Source of the DNA: Desulfocapsa sp.
GTDB taxonomy: Bacteria > Desulfobacterota > Desulfobulbia > Desulfobulbales > Desulfocapsaceae
Direction: 5' to 3'
Length of the DNA: 19,096 nucleotides
Assembly: GCA_029934915.1 (NCBI GenBank)
Contig: JAOZLI010000019.1
Coordinates: forward strand, 1 to 19,096
The notes below the pieces were generated by a model. The model was not told where the DNA came from. It searched no databases and was given only the letters and a program-made list of their open reading frames with translations. The translations under genes were made by a program, and so were the position numbers. How positions within the stretch are numbered: position 1 is the first letter of the stretch; every line of letters starts with the position of its first letter. This document shows, piece by piece, positions 1 through 7,715 of this stretch.

Positions 1-1077
1 TCATTTCAAAAATTCTTGTCTACCAACTTGTACACACTTTCTTAAAACTGGATAGTCAGCCAACAACGGATTGTCCACTATCCTAGCAAGAGAGTTCAGA
101 GCTGGTGTTAAAAATTGTTTAAAAAACGGTTTTCCACGTTGTTCACTTAAGAATGAAAAAGCACCAACAATCTGTAGATTTCTATGCAAAGCAAGGAATG
201 TATAGTCTCGGTTAAAATTATCCTGAGTATCTTTTGTAATATTTTCTAATGTATTCTGATACAACTCAGACAGTTCTTCCTGGAGTTCAACAGATAATGC
301 CACATACGGATCAATCAACAATGACGCCAGATCATAGGCCAGTGGCCCCAGCCTGCCTCCCTGAAAATCTATAAAATGCGGAATCTCAGCAGAGATCATA
401 ATATTACGGGATTGAAAATCCCGATGCAGAAAATAGTCGGCTGAAATCGACGCTGTTTGGGTGGCCAAATGCTCAAATTCCTCATCTAAACCAATGGGCT
501 TGTCTTGCCCAAGCAATTCCTGCCAAAAGGCCCTTAAAAAATAACCGGATTCCCGTTCAAGTATCAGCTGTTTGTCATATTTGGGGGTATCCCAACACCA
601 GTCAATATTAAATGATTCTGCACCAGATATCTGCATGGTGACAAGCGCTTCTATCACCTGTATATATTGATACCGAACAGCAGCAGTATTCCCTTCTTCC
701 TTTCTCTTTTGCAGAACAAAATCATGGAGTTTACAATCCCCAAAATCTTCAAAGAGCAGGATTGATGAATCCGCATCCCAGCCATATTGTCTCGGCACTG
801 GGATATTCTTACTCTGCAAATGCAATCCAATAGACCGAGCAGCCTTTGCCTCAGCGATATTCTGTTCGTCAAGACAGGGAGGAGCAACGGCCAGACAAAG
901 GCTTTCACCCTGCTTTGTAATTCGCCAGAATTTTCTGCTTGAGCCATCCCCTGCCAAGGGAGTGATAGTGAGTAAGTCCTGCTCTTTTCCAGATATCAGC
1001 CCATTATCCCGCAAAAGGTCACAAATCATAGAAAGATAATTACTTGTATTATGCTTGCTTTCATTTTCTTTTTTCAT
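1..1077 (-). CDS. AmgK-like aminoglycoside-phosphotransferase-fold sugar kinase
   Basis: Probable small-molecule kinase of the aminoglycoside phosphotransferase fold, closest in motif style to AmgK (anomeric MurNAc/GlcNAc kinase of peptidoglycan recycling). From the ATG at 1077 the protein has 358 residues, the usual size for this group. The catalytic loop HRDFQSRN (about residues 218-225) supplies Asp220 and Asn225. The metal-binding motif IDFQGGRLGPLAYDLASLL begins near residue 236 and is typical of AmgK-type proteins. An N-terminal GDGSSRKFWR segment fits the nucleotide-binding loop. A TTG at 1113 would add 12 residues, but it has no ribosome binding site and would run further into the region upstream of the divergent metF-like gene, so I prefer ATG 1077. 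The stop codon is at the first three bases of the window, so the gene is complete. AmgK usually pairs with the nucleotidyltransferase MurU, which would lie outside the window. The fold is secure; the MurNAc substrate is inferred. Confidence 0.8.
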   Translation of the reverse strand: MKKENESKHNTSNYLSMICDLLRDNGLISGKEQDLLTITPLAGDGSSRKFWRITKQGESLCLAVAPPCLDEQNIAEAKAARSIGLHLQSKNIPVPRQYGWDADSSILLFEDFGDCKLHDFVLQKRKEEGNTAAVRYQYIQVIEALVTMQISGAESFNIDWCWDTPKYDKQLILERESGYFLRAFWQELLGQDKPIGLDEEFEHLATQTASISADYFLHRDFQSRNIMISAEIPHFIDFQGGRLGPLAYDLASLLIDPYVALSVELQEELSELYQNTLENITKDTQDNFNRDYTFLALHRNLQIVGAFSFLSEQRGKPFFKQFLTPALNSLARIVDNPLLADYPVLRKCVQVGRQEFLK

Positions 1078-1138
1078 ACAAACAATGTATTCTTCACTAG
1101 GGAATAAAGGCAAGAATATTTTTCATAACAGGCAACAG

Positions 1139-2635
1139 ATGACAGCAGTCACCAACATTTTTCGTGATTCACTTCTTAACAGAGATGATTTCACTATCAC
1201 CTTTGAGCTTGTTCCAGGCCGAGGTTCCGGCGGCAGACGTCTTGAAAAAATATTATCCCTGGTAGAAAGCGCAAAAACAGACGGAAGAATCAAAGCCTTT
1301 TCCATAACTGACAACCCAGGCGGTCATCCAGCTCTTTCTCCCAGTTCCTTAGGGCTTGATATTCAGGCCATGGGTATCGAACCTCTTCTTCATTTCTCCT
1401 TAAAAGACAAAAATCGCAACATGGTGGAAAGCCAGCTCTTTGAATGGTATCGCCATGACTTACGCAACATCCTGGCTCTTGGAGGCGACTATCCGCGCTA
1501 CGGCTTTAAAGGGCAGGCAATGCCTGTTTTCGACCTTGATTCCACCCAGCTACTCAACTTGATTCAATACCTGCGAGGAGATTTTGCTGTTAAAAAGGGC
1601 GCACCCGGCCAAAAAATGGGCCTTCCACCCATGGATTTTTTTGCTGGATGTGTCGTTTCCCCCTTTAAGACGCTGGAATCGGAGCAAGTCTGGCAATATG
1701 TAAAACTTCTTACGAAAATCAACAACGGCGCGGAATTTGTCATTAGCCAGCTTGGCTTTGACATGCAAAAATACAAAGAACTCGTTCGCTTTATCCAGGA
1801 TCAACAAATTGATATCCCGGTTATTGCCAATGTGTTTGTTCCAAACCTTAGCGTTGCCCGCATTATGAACAAAGGCCTCGTCCCAGGCGTACTTTTCCCG
1901 GATACACTCCTAAACATAATGGAACAGGAGGCAAAAACCAGCGACAAAGGTGAAGAGGCCAGGCTCATCCGTGCTGCAAAAATGATCGCAAGTCTACGTA
2001 AAAGTGGTTACTCAGGCGTGCATATCGGTGGAAACAACTTACATTTTGAAGCAATTTCCTTCCTCCTGGATCAGGCTGAACTGTTCTCGAAACAGACGGA
2101 ACATGAGAATATCCATTTTCCACAGAAAAATACATGGTACCTGCATGAACATTGCAAAAACAACGGCAGTCGAAAAACAACGTTTCTCTTTCGAAGCAAT
2201 GATGTAATCCATCGTCAGTTTTTTACTCCAAAGGGTCCATTTTTTTCTGTCACAAAGTCCATCAGTCTCACTTGCAAGAAAAACAATCTCTTGCGGAAAC
2301 TGTACACATTTATTGAACATCTCAGTAAAAAGTTGCTGTTTCGTTGCAGAATGTGCGGTGATTGCACACTTTATGAGTCAAATTATCTCTGTCCACAATC
2401 AGGATGCCCCAAAAGAATGATTAACGGTCCCTGCGGTGGGTCAATAGATGGTTTTTGTGAGGTGTACCCCAAAGAACGCGTCTGTTTCTGGGTGCGTTCC
2501 TTTCATAATGGAGCAAGCCCGGATTGCAGAAAATTCCAGCAAAACAAACTCTTGCCACCAAAAGACTGGGCCCTCAATCAAAGTTCATCCTGGTTAAATT
2601 ACTTTTCAGGAAAAGACCATAACCACCTAGGGTAA
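1139..2635 (+). CDS. metF: Methylenetetrahydrofolate reductase with Cys-rich C-terminal (MetV-like) domain
   Basis: Probable 5,10-methylene-THF reductase of the tetrahydrofolate C1 branch (Wood-Ljungdahl pathway or methionine synthesis). Numbering is from ATG 1139 (498 residues). The N-terminal part is the MetF TIM barrel: FTITFELVPGRGSGG carries the conserved Glu (about 23), and ALGGDYP carries the Asp (about 117) that matches the RGD-P motif of MetF. The C-terminal part, about residues 403-450, is a cysteine cluster of the type attached to or partnered with anaerobic MetF: CRMCGDC, then CPQSGCPK, NGPCGG, FCEV and VCFW, eight cysteines in all. It presumably binds Zn or an Fe-S cluster. ATG 1139 follows an AGG about 6 bases upstream; in-frame starts at 1085 (ATG) and 1055 (TTG) are possible but would overlap the divergent kinase region. 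The stop is 8 bp before the histidine kinase, so the two are probably co-transcribed. The electron donor is unknown. Confidence 0.88.
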   Translation: MTAVTNIFRDSLLNRDDFTITFELVPGRGSGGRRLEKILSLVESAKTDGRIKAFSITDNPGGHPALSPSSLGLDIQAMGIEPLLHFSLKDKNRNMVESQLFEWYRHDLRNILALGGDYPRYGFKGQAMPVFDLDSTQLLNLIQYLRGDFAVKKGAPGQKMGLPPMDFFAGCVVSPFKTLESEQVWQYVKLLTKINNGAEFVISQLGFDMQKYKELVRFIQDQQIDIPVIANVFVPNLSVARIMNKGLVPGVLFPDTLLNIMEQEAKTSDKGEEARLIRAAKMIASLRKSGYSGVHIGGNNLHFEAISFLLDQAELFSKQTEHENIHFPQKNTWYLHEHCKNNGSRKTTFLFRSNDVIHRQFFTPKGPFFSVTKSISLTCKKNNLLRKLYTFIEHLSKKLLFRCRMCGDCTLYESNYLCPQSGCPKRMINGPCGGSIDGFCEVYPKERVCFWVRSFHNGASPDCRKFQQNKLLPPKDWALNQSSSWLNYFSGKDHNHLG

Positions 2636-2643
2636 CAGCCAAA

Positions 2644-4149
2644 ATGTCATCCTTAAAAATTCAACTGGGTCTCACCCTCACAATCTTATTAAGCCTTGCA
2701 ATGTTTCTATTTGGCCTTGTTCTCTTAATGCTCTGGCAACGCAGTGCCATTAAGCAGGAAATAATGGCAACTGAATATTTTATGGAATTTGCAGCAGACT
2801 CAATAAAGAGCAATCAAGATGAGCCCGTTCTTTCAACAGGATTATCACATTTTTGGAAAACAAATAATGTTCATTGCCTGCAATGGAACAGTACAGGCAC
2901 CTCTGCTACCCAGTCACTTGGCAACTGTCCTGATAAGATATCCCTTACGCCACTCCTGAACAACGCAAAAAGCAATTCTAACACAACAAGTTTTACAGGA
3001 ATGCACTGGAATGGTTTCTTCTTCAGCAGAGAATACCTTCTCATGGCAATCCCTGTTCAACAGCCTGACAATGATATTATTGCCATCGGGGTTATCCGTT
3101 CCCTTGAACAGATTTACAACCCCATTAAAAATATTCAAAAAATATTTTACGCATACCTGGCAATAAATTTACTTATTTTTGTAACCATTGGTTTTACACG
3201 TCTTATCCATCTGGTCATTCGCCCCATACAACACCTGGCACAACTTGCAGATTCTCGAACTACCCAGAATGACTCGACTCTCTTCTCGGAAGGTCGATGG
3301 GGTGAATTCACGAAACTTTCATCAAGCCTCAACCGTTTGGTTTTACGCATTGACGGCGACAAACAACAACTACAGACTACGGTTCAATCATTACAGGAAG
3401 CCAATAAAGAACTGCAAAATAATCGCGACGAGATGGTCCGAACAGAAAAACTGGCATCCATTGGCAGATTATCTGCCGGTCTTGCCCATGAAATTGGCAA
3501 CCCTCTGGGAATTATTCAAGGATATGTTGATCTGTTAGCCGACGACACATTGGATGCAGAGAGCAGAGAACTTTTCAGTAAAAAAGCTATTCAGGAACTT
3601 GATCGAATCAACAGTTTAATCAGAAACCTGTTGGATCTGTCTCGTGCCCCTTCAACGTCGGCTAATAGCCAGGTTAATATTCATACTTTGCTCCAAGATA
3701 GTATTGATGCCATTCGCATACGAAAAACATCCATTGAAATCAATTACAAAACCGATTTTACTGCCACTGATTATATGGTTCGTATTAATCCAGATAGCCT
3801 ACGTCAGGTTTTTCTCAATGGCATCCTTAACGCCATTGATGCCATTGAAGAACAGGCAGAAAACAAAGAGGGAATAATACTCTTACATACAGCTAACAAA
3901 TCTGATGACACCATACACATACGAATCATGGATAATGGCGCTGGGATTGACAAAAAGGATATGGATTCTCTATTCGATCCATTTTTCACCACCAAAGAAG
4001 TGGGAAAAGGTACAGGCCTGGGATTAGCAGTGGCTCATAATATAATAAAAACCTGTGGTGGCACACTGAAAATATCTTCCACTGCCAGCAAGGGTTCAAC
4101 ACTCCATATATCTTTGCCTTTGGGAACAAATCCATATAGGAAAACGTAA
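2644..4149 (+). CDS. Membrane sensor histidine kinase, NtrB/AtoS type
   Basis: Sensor kinase of a two-component system, 501 residues. It has a first membrane helix at about 8-31, an extracytoplasmic sensing region of about 130 residues (32-165) with no motif I recognise, and a second helix at about 168-190. A HAMP-like linker (about 191-245) and a short coiled segment (about 240-268) follow. The catalytic core is complete: H-box LSAGLAHEIGNPLG with the phospho-accepting His282, N-box LNGILNAIDA (Asn396), G1 box DNGAGI (430-435), F-box DPFFTT (445-450) and G2 box GKGTGLGL (454-461). The HEIGNPLG form is typical of kinases that act with NtrC-family regulators. The stop codon directly abuts the ATG of the regulator gene, so the two are cognate partners. 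The signal is unknown; linkage to waaA and kdsB suggests an envelope cue, but that is inference. Confidence 0.93.
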   Translation: MSSLKIQLGLTLTILLSLAMFLFGLVLLMLWQRSAIKQEIMATEYFMEFAADSIKSNQDEPVLSTGLSHFWKTNNVHCLQWNSTGTSATQSLGNCPDKISLTPLLNNAKSNSNTTSFTGMHWNGFFFSREYLLMAIPVQQPDNDIIAIGVIRSLEQIYNPIKNIQKIFYAYLAINLLIFVTIGFTRLIHLVIRPIQHLAQLADSRTTQNDSTLFSEGRWGEFTKLSSSLNRLVLRIDGDKQQLQTTVQSLQEANKELQNNRDEMVRTEKLASIGRLSAGLAHEIGNPLGIIQGYVDLLADDTLDAESRELFSKKAIQELDRINSLIRNLLDLSRAPSTSANSQVNIHTLLQDSIDAIRIRKTSIEINYKTDFTATDYMVRINPDSLRQVFLNGILNAIDAIEEQAENKEGIILLHTANKSDDTIHIRIMDNGAGIDKKDMDSLFDPFFTTKEVGKGTGLGLAVAHNIIKTCGGTLKISSTASKGSTLHISLPLGTNPYRKT

Positions 4150-5529
4150 ATGACAGAAATGCAGCGACTCCTGATTATTGATGATGAAGAGAACATGCGA
4201 CACATGCTCTCCGTAGTGACTGCTAAGGCTGGTTTCCAAGTCACCATAGCAGAAAACGGGGAACAGGCTCTTGCTTTTCAAAAGAAGGCGCACTTTCCTC
4301 TCATTCTCTGTGATTTAAAGATGCCCAAAATGGATGGTTTACAATTCCTCAAGTCCCTTGAACATTCTACACCTGCTCCCCTTGTTATTATGATGTCCGC
4401 TTATGCCACCATTGACGATGCGGTAGAGGCCATGAAAAGCGGTGCCTATGATTTTATCACTAAGCCTTTTAAAACAGCAGAAGTCCTTCTTGTTCTTGAG
4501 AAAGCCACTGAACACCTTGCATTACGCCAGGAGAACGTCAGGTTAAAACAAAAAGTCAAAGAACTCGAAGGGGCAAAGACAAATCATTTCCAGGAAATCA
4601 TTGCCCATTCTGCCAAAATGAGAGCCCTACTTGATCTCACTAAAAAAGTAGCCAAATATGACACCACAGTCCTGATCACCGGGGAATCCGGAACTGGTAA
4701 AGAACTTATAGCACGGGGAATTCATCAAAATTCGGAACGTAAAGACCAGACCTTTATTGCGGTAAACTGCGGTTCCATCCCGGAAAATCTGCTGGAAAGT
4801 GAGTTCTTTGGTTATACAAAGGGCGCGTTCACCGGTGCCGACAAAGATCGTATAGGCCTGTTTGAAGAAACTGACCAGGGAACCCTGTTTCTTGATGAAA
4901 TTGCAGAACTGCCTCCGAGCCTGCAAGTAAAACTTTTACGCGTTTTACAAGAACAGGAAATACGACCGGTTGGAAGTGTAAAAACAAAAAAAATTCATTC
5001 CAGGGTCATTACTGCCACCGCAAAGAACCTTGAAGAAGAAGTAGCAAAGGGGAATTTCCGTGAAGATCTTTTTTACCGGTTGAACGTCATGACTCTTAGC
5101 ATTCCACCGTTACGGGAGCGCAAAGAAGATATCCCTTATCTTTGTGCCCATTTTATTTCCCGTCTCAACGCCAAGATGAATCTCAAGATAGAAAACGTGG
5201 CACAGGATGCCATGACCATCCTTTTAGGCCGAGACTGGAGAGGAAATATCAGAGAATTGGAGAACTGCCTGGAACGAGCGGCCATTGTCGCAGATTCTCA
5301 TCAGATACTTGCTGAAGATCTCAGCCCTGGACGGAAGATTACGGCATCGGATGAGCCATTACATGAACTCCTTGGTACATTTTCCTTAAAACAGGGAAAA
5401 AAGATAATGGAAAAGAAAATGATTGCTCAGGCACTTGAAGTGAGTAAAGGAAATAAAAGTATGGCTGCCAGAATGCTTGAAATCAGTTATCCTTCGTTGC
5501 TGAACAAAATCAAGCAATATATGATTTGA
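4150..5529 (+). CDS. NtrC-family sigma-54-dependent response regulator
   Basis: Transcription activator that works with sigma-54 RNA polymerase after phosphorylation by the adjacent kinase; 459 residues. The receiver domain (about 5-120) has the acidic pair Asp11/Asp12, phospho-accepting Asp55 in LILCDLKMPKMDG, Ser83 and Lys105 in TKPF. The AAA+ domain (about 150-385) has Walker A GESGTGKE (178-185), the sigma-54 contact loop GAFTGA (225-230), Walker B LFLDEIAE (246-253) and an arginine-rich REDLFYRLNV segment (about 304-313). A Fis-type helix-turn-helix closes the protein (about 420-457, ending SYPSLLNKIKQY). AGGA about 9 bases before the ATG is a fair ribosome binding site. It abuts the kinase gene on one side and lies 1 bp from waaA on the other. 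I see no convincing sigma-54 promoter in the window that would reveal its targets. Confidence 0.95.
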   Translation: MTEMQRLLIIDDEENMRHMLSVVTAKAGFQVTIAENGEQALAFQKKAHFPLILCDLKMPKMDGLQFLKSLEHSTPAPLVIMMSAYATIDDAVEAMKSGAYDFITKPFKTAEVLLVLEKATEHLALRQENVRLKQKVKELEGAKTNHFQEIIAHSAKMRALLDLTKKVAKYDTTVLITGESGTGKELIARGIHQNSERKDQTFIAVNCGSIPENLLESEFFGYTKGAFTGADKDRIGLFEETDQGTLFLDEIAELPPSLQVKLLRVLQEQEIRPVGSVKTKKIHSRVITATAKNLEEEVAKGNFREDLFYRLNVMTLSIPPLRERKEDIPYLCAHFISRLNAKMNLKIENVAQDAMTILLGRDWRGNIRELENCLERAAIVADSHQILAEDLSPGRKITASDEPLHELLGTFSLKQGKKIMEKKMIAQALEVSKGNKSMAARMLEISYPSLLNKIKQYMI

Positions 5530-5530
5530 T

Positions 5531-6778
5531 ATGAAATTCATTTTCTGGATATACCAGCTCCTCTGGTTTGTTGCCATTCCCCTGGCACTGCGTTCACCAC
5601 GTTTACAGGAAGGTGCGGACGAACGCACTTTACAAAAAGTCAACTTTCAAAAAGTGGACATCTGGATCCATGCAGCCTCTGTGGGAGAGGCATTTATCGC
5701 ACGACAAATCGTTCAGAATTTTCCTGAAACGGAACATTTTACTATTCTGATTACCACCAACACCCGCCAGGGGAAAGATATCCTGGAACAAGAATTTCAA
5801 GACCTGCAACACCAAATCACTGTGGTTTATATGGTGTTTGATCAGCCATCCCTTGTGAAAAAAGCGGTGGCCATAGCGAATCCTGCACTGCTTGTTCTTA
5901 TTGAACTTGAGATATGGCCTGCCCTGATGGCTGAGATGAAAAGAAAAGACATCCCTATACTGATAGCCAACGGTCGCATGACCCGAAAAAGCTTTCAAGG
6001 ATATAAAAAGGTAGCGCCACTCTGGCGGCGCCTTAAACCTGAAACCATTCTTGCCATTTCAGATGAGAATAAAACCCGTTTTCAGCAACTTTTTCAGCAA
6101 TCCCAAACCTTCAATGTATCAAATATCAAATTCGACCGCATCCGGGAATGTCAAATTATAAGCAGAGATAATCACAACAGACAGTCCCTGGTTCTCGCCT
6201 CAATTCGCAAAGAGGAAGAAGAGCAGGTTCTATACATAATTGAGACGCTGATACAACAGTTTCCACATCTGACAATCGATCTGTTTCCCCGTCATTTGCA
6301 CAGAGTTCCAGCCTGGGAACAACTGCTGCAAGCCCAGCACATCAACTACGCAGTGAAAAGCAGGGGATCACAGGCCAATACATGTCCGGTTGTTATCTGG
6401 GACCTGTTTGGCGAGTTAATTAATGGCTACCAGCGCGCAGACGCTGCCTTTATTGGTGGCAGTCTTGCTGATTTAGGCGGTCAGAATTTTATAGAAGCCT
6501 TTATGAACGGTATCATCCCTGTCACCGGCCCTTCAATTTTTAATTTCCTCTGGGCTGGAGAAACGGTTTTCACAGAAGGCCTGGTCAGGAAAGGACACAA
6601 CAAAGAAGAAGTTGTGGAATTACTGAAAGATTCACTTAACAACCCGCCAGACAGACAACGACTCCAGGAAAAAGCAAACAACTATATTCGTTTACAACAA
6701 GGTGGGAGTAGAAAAACCTGTCAGCATATTGTAAGGTTGCTAAAGGGTCCGTCAGAACCAATTCGTGAAAAGACCTGA
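5531..6778 (+). CDS. waaA: 3-deoxy-D-manno-octulosonate (KDO) transferase
   Basis: Transfers KDO from CMP-KDO to the lipid IVA precursor at the inner face of the cytoplasmic membrane, the first step of the LPS inner core. The protein has 415 residues, close to the usual size of about 425. An N-terminal hydrophobic anchor (about 3-20) precedes the GT-B fold. Family motifs are HAASVGE (47-53; Glu53 matches the proposed catalytic base), ELEIWP (125-130), NGRMT (147-151), PRHLHRV (253-259) and GGSLADLGGQNFIEA (about 309-323), which matches the usual GGS-GGHN-EP block. Gln replaces the common His in GGHN, and the Pro after the Glu is missing, so this is a somewhat divergent member. It starts 1 bp after the regulator stop, with no clear ribosome binding site, which suggests translational coupling. 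Whether it adds one or two KDO residues cannot be told from sequence. Confidence 0.93.
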   Translation: MKFIFWIYQLLWFVAIPLALRSPRLQEGADERTLQKVNFQKVDIWIHAASVGEAFIARQIVQNFPETEHFTILITTNTRQGKDILEQEFQDLQHQITVVYMVFDQPSLVKKAVAIANPALLVLIELEIWPALMAEMKRKDIPILIANGRMTRKSFQGYKKVAPLWRRLKPETILAISDENKTRFQQLFQQSQTFNVSNIKFDRIRECQIISRDNHNRQSLVLASIRKEEEEQVLYIIETLIQQFPHLTIDLFPRHLHRVPAWEQLLQAQHINYAVKSRGSQANTCPVVIWDLFGELINGYQRADAAFIGGSLADLGGQNFIEAFMNGIIPVTGPSIFNFLWAGETVFTEGLVRKGHNKEEVVELLKDSLNNPPDRQRLQEKANNYIRLQQGGSRKTCQHIVRLLKGPSEPIREKT

Positions 6779-6862
6779 ATAACCATGAAGCGCATGAAGA
6801 ACATAAAGGTAAAAGACCGAAATATTACCTTATCATATAGTCGTATCACAGAATTATACCCA

Positions 6863-7603
6863 ATGAAAATAATCGCTATAATCCCCTCACGCTACGAATC
6901 AAAACGTTTTCCCGGTAAAGCTCTGGCCCTGATTAATGGAAAACCCATGATTAACCGAGTCTACGAGCAGGCTCAAAAAAGCAAACTTATTGATGCTGTC
7001 TACGTGGCCACTGACAGCAAAGCCATTTACGATTCCATTGTGGATATAAATGGCAATGCAATTATGACCTCGGACCGTTGCAGTTCTGGAACAGACAGGG
7101 TTGCAGATGCTGCCAGAACCTTGAATCTTGAGGAAGATGACATTCTCATAAATATTCAGGGAGATCAACCCATTTTACAGGCAGAATGTTTAAGCGAATT
7201 GGTTCAGCCTTTTTTTGACACAGCAGATCTTCCCATGGCAACACTCGCCCATGCAATGCACAACGAAGATGAAATCAATGATCCCAACAATGTAAAAGTA
7301 ATTATAGACGCCAAGGGTTTTGCCATCTATTTTTCACGGGCAAAGATCCCCTTTAATCGTGACCAAAAAGAGTCAGTTCAATATTATAAACATATTGGAA
7401 TCTATGCCTACTCCAATGCATTTCTGCAAACCTTCACAAAACTGCCTCACGCCCCCCTTGAAGATATCGAAAAACTCGAACAATTACGAGCCATCCACAA
7501 TAGACACAAGATTGGGGTAACACTCACCACATTCGATTCGCCCAGCGTGGATGATGCTGCGGACATCGCTAAGATTGAGGCAACACTTGTAAATGGTGAA
7601 TAG
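6863..7603 (+). CDS. kdsB: CMP-KDO synthetase (3-deoxy-manno-octulosonate cytidylyltransferase)
   Basis: Activates KDO with CTP to give CMP-KDO, the donor used by the WaaA encoded just upstream; cytoplasmic. From ATG 6863 the protein has 246 residues, matching the family (E. coli about 248), and begins MKIIAIIPSRYESKRFPGKA, the canonical nucleotide-binding N-terminus. Further signatures are YVATDS, SSGTDRV, INIQGDQP (Asp101, a metal ligand), YKHIGIYAY, LEDIEKLEQLRA and the C-terminal VDDAADI acidic segment that supplies the second metal ligand. The reading frame is open back to an ATG at 6785, which would add 26 basic residues absent from the family; neither start has a clear ribosome binding site, so I chose the family-length start. 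It lies 84 bp after waaA on the same strand and probably belongs to the same transcript. Confidence 0.95.
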   Translation: MKIIAIIPSRYESKRFPGKALALINGKPMINRVYEQAQKSKLIDAVYVATDSKAIYDSIVDINGNAIMTSDRCSSGTDRVADAARTLNLEEDDILINIQGDQPILQAECLSELVQPFFDTADLPMATLAHAMHNEDEINDPNNVKVIIDAKGFAIYFSRAKIPFNRDQKESVQYYKHIGIYAYSNAFLQTFTKLPHAPLEDIEKLEQLRAIHNRHKIGVTLTTFDSPSVDDAADIAKIEATLVNGE

Positions 7604-7661
7604 GCTCTCTTTGCCTACAAAATCCCCTTTCTTTATCCTCATAGAGAGGTATTATGGTGGA

Positions 7662-7691
7662 TTGCACCTAACACAGTTGTTTTTATAAAAT
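7662..7691 (+). promoter_or_regulatory. Candidate sigma-70 promoter for msbA
   Basis: In the 112-bp gap between kdsB and msbA there is TTGCAC (7662-7667). It is followed after 16 bases by TATAAA (7684-7689), or after 18 bases by TAAAAT (7686-7691). Transcription would begin about 20 bases before the msbA ATG. This is by-eye matching, so msbA may instead be read from the upstream operon. Confidence 0.4.
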
Positions 7692-7715
7692 ACTTGAACA
7701 AACTTAAAAGACACA

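Noticed and set aside
3236..3250. TGGCACAACTTGC resembling a sigma-54 promoter
   Set aside because: The GG to GC spacing is too short for a -24/-12 element, and it lies inside the kinase gene with no gene start downstream.
5630..5998. 122-codon open frame on the minus strand inside waaA
   Set aside because: It is antisense to a gene with clear family motifs, and its translation resembles no protein.
6785..6862. In-frame N-terminal extension of kdsB by 26 residues from ATG 6785
   Set aside because: The basic, low-complexity extension is absent from the family, and the canonical N-terminus starts exactly at ATG 6863. Neither start has a ribosome binding site, so family length decided.
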